Positions 5,520 to 6,973 of a stretch of 6,973 bases of DNA are shown here, in pieces (the stretch's first letter is position 1; each line of letters begins with the position of its first letter). This DNA comes from Bacillota bacterium (GTDB taxonomy: Bacteria; Bacillota; Clostridia; Acetivibrionales; DSM-2933). The position numbers were made by a program, and so were the translations under genes. Below the pieces are notes generated by a model. It did no database searches, was not told the origin of the DNA, and saw nothing but the letters and a program-made list of their open reading frames with translations. The stretch is from positions 1-6,973 of the forward strand of contig JAUZPS010000255.1 of NCBI GenBank assembly GCA_030705945.1, written 5' to 3'.

Positions 5520-6899
5520 TTATAATGCCAGATCCAGTATCTCCGGCGTGAGTTCTCCAACGGCTTCTATGAGCTCGTCATCACCAATTGCAGTTACTCT
5601 TCCGTCTTTATACTGTTCGTCTATCCAATCTTTTAGTTTTGCAACTCTTTCGTCCTTTTTGTCAATCTTTTTTGCTCCCGAAAGCCCGAAATAGCTGTTT
5701 ATCCAATGCGCTATCCCCGCAAGGCCTGAGTGAGAGTTTATAGCAACACCGACAGGTCTTTTGAGGAATTTATTTGTATCAAATATATTATAAATTTCTT
5801 CATCTTTTAACAAGCCATCTGCATGTATTCCAGCCTGTGTAACATTGAAATGCTTTCCAACAAAAGGCGTTCTTGAAGGAATGGAATAACCAAGTTCCTT
5901 TTCGTAATATTGAGCAATTTCAGTAATTACAGTTGTGTCCATACCAGCTGTTGTGCCTCTTAACTGAGCATATTCAATAACCATTGCTTCAAGAGGAGTG
6001 TTTCCTGTTCTTTCTCCAATACCAAGGAGTGAACAGTTAATGCTAGAAGCGCCGTACATCCAAGCTATAGCTGAATTGGAAACTGCTTTATAGAAATCGT
6101 TGTGACCATGTCATTCAATCAGTTCACTTGGAAAACCGGCATGATGTCTTAATCCATATATGATTCCTGGAACGCTTCTTGGAAGAGCTGCTCCTGAATA
6201 TGACACACCATAACCCAAAGTATCGCATGCGCGTATTTTTATTGGAATTCCACTTTCGTCCATTAACCTTTTAAGCGCTAAGGCAAATGGGACTACAAAA
6301 CCATAGAAATCAGCCCTAGTTATATCTTCTAAGTGGCAGCGAGGCTTTATTCCGACTTCAATTGCGCTTCTAATAATTTCCATGTAATGATCAAGCGCCT
6401 GTCTTCTTGTCATATTAAGCTTCTTAAAAATATGATAGTCCGAACAACTGACTAAAATTCCACTTTCCTTCATTCCCATATCCTTAGCAAGTTTGAAATC
6501 ACTTTTGGTAGCTCTTATCCAACTTGTCACTTCAGGATATGTGTATCCTCTTTCCATGCACTTGTATACAGCTTCTTTATCCCTATCACTGTATAAGAAA
6601 AATTCACTTTGTCTTATTATACCGTTAGGTCCGCCCAATCTGTGCAACATGTCATAAAGTGTTACTATCTGTTCAACAGTATAAGGAGCTCTTGACTGCT
6701 GTCCGTCTCTGAAGGTTGTATCTGTTATCCAAATCTCATCTGCGGGAAACATAGGAACTCTTCTGTGGTTGAAGGCGCATTTAGGAATTTCATCGTAGCT
6801 GAAAATTTCCCTATAAAGATTTGGTTCTGAAATATCCTGAAGCGAATACTTATACTGAGTTTGTTCTAAGGTATTTGTTCTTTTATTAAACTCAATCAT
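5520..6899 (-). pseudogene. Re-type citrate synthase interrupted by one in-frame TGA
   Basis: The frame from ATG 6899 to TAA 5520 has 459 codons before the stop, but codon 263 is TGA. The protein is of the HMGL-like/DRE-TIM family and best fits Re-citrate synthase (C. kluyveri type), which condenses oxaloacetate and acetyl-CoA to citrate in anaerobes lacking Si-citrate synthase. Marks: DTTFRDGQQSR at 60-70 (Arg64, Asp65), RCHLEDITR (187-195), CDTLGYGVS (225-233), then after the TGA HGHNDFYKA (metal ligands His264 and His266), GIGERTGNTPLE, and VTQAGIHADGLL. No LeuA regulatory domain is present, unlike 2-isopropylmalate synthase. Homocitrate synthase and 2-phosphinomethylmalate synthase are relatives, but the adjacent aconitase supports citrate. 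An ideal AAAGGAGGT lies six bases before the ATG. The pieces are 6899-6111 (262 residues) and 6110-5520 (196 residues). The first ATG after the stop (6059) has no ribosome binding site. If the TGA is real and not read through, the truncated product lacks two metal ligands and should be inactive. Confidence 0.85.
6111..6113 (-). other. In-frame TGA at expected Trp codon
   Basis: Minus-strand codons read CTG ATT GAA TGA CAT GGT CAC AAC. A single G-to-A change from TGG would give the expected sequence ...IEWHGHNDF. The next base is C, a context known in E. coli to terminate relatively weakly. The codon is also the first part of the small inverted repeat TGAC-ATG-GTCA (6113-6103). Confidence 0.9.
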
Positions 6900-6905
6900 T
6901 TAAAG

Positions 6906-6973
6906 ACCTCCTTTATATATTTAATATTATTGATTTCTTACTTATTAATTTTGTAATAAAATCATTAGTATAG
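6906..6973 (-). promoter_or_regulatory. Leader and ribosome binding site of the citrate synthase operon, possible -10
   Basis: The minus strand carries AAAGGAGGT (6914-6906), a near-perfect anti-16S match. At the window edge TATACT (6972-6967, five of six bases of the -10 consensus) may be the -10 of the operon promoter. Its -35 would lie outside the window. Between them is the inverted repeat TTATTA/TAATAA with a six-base spacer (6960-6943), a possible operator but weak in such AT-rich DNA. Confidence 0.3.

Noticed and set aside
5520..6059. The 3' half of the citrate synthase as an independent gene starting at ATG 6059
   Set aside because: There is no ribosome binding site before this ATG. 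The family sequence HGHNDF...AIAW continues in frame upstream of it to the TGA, so it is the rest of the broken gene.
6111..6113. TGA as selenocysteine, or a genetic code with TGA as Trp
   Set aside because: The expected residue is Trp, while selenocysteine normally replaces Cys. Aconitase ends with TGA right after a family-typical C-terminus, and the secreted-protein gene ends with TGA inside the terminator. All other Trp codons in the window are TGG. An isolated suppressor event is not excluded.

Overview
The window looks like chromosome from a low-GC strict anaerobe of the class Clostridia. The evidence is the AT-rich sequence, the strong AGGAGG-type ribosome binding sites, a Re-type citrate synthase next to an aconitase (the clostridial oxidative-branch TCA arrangement), and a secreted protein with a copper-amine-oxidase N-terminal domain. 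This is inferred from gene content; no marker gene for the species is present.

Left part (1-1770, minus strand): the 5' end of an RsuA-type rRNA pseudouridine synthase runs off the left edge. Upstream of it is an RsmF-like rRNA m5C methyltransferase with both catalytic cysteines and a good extended -10 promoter. These two are rRNA modification genes. The gap between them carries inverted half-sites.

Middle (1770-2770): an AT-rich, gene-free stretch of about 400 bases holds a nested 77-nt inverted repeat. It is followed by a plus-strand gene for a small secreted protein (signal peptide, copper-amine-oxidase N-like domain, unrecognised beta-rich C-terminus). This gene converges on a GntR/FadR-type regulator. 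A perfect 41-nt palindrome containing both stop codons lies at the junction and probably terminates transcription in both directions.

Right part (6899 down to 2746, minus strand): a likely operon of Re-citrate synthase, aconitase and GntR/FCD regulator. The first two enzymes make isocitrate from oxaloacetate and acetyl-CoA, normally for 2-oxoglutarate and glutamate synthesis. The FCD regulator is a plausible controller of the pathway. No isocitrate dehydrogenase gene is present in the window.

The main anomaly is a single in-frame TGA in the Re-citrate synthase, exactly where TGG (Trp) is expected just before the metal-binding HGHND motif. The frame is otherwise intact on both sides, so this is a fresh nonsense mutation, a sequencing error, or (less likely) a read-through codon. 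I see no mobile element, CRISPR array, tRNA or rRNA, and no clear sign of a wholly new multi-gene system.
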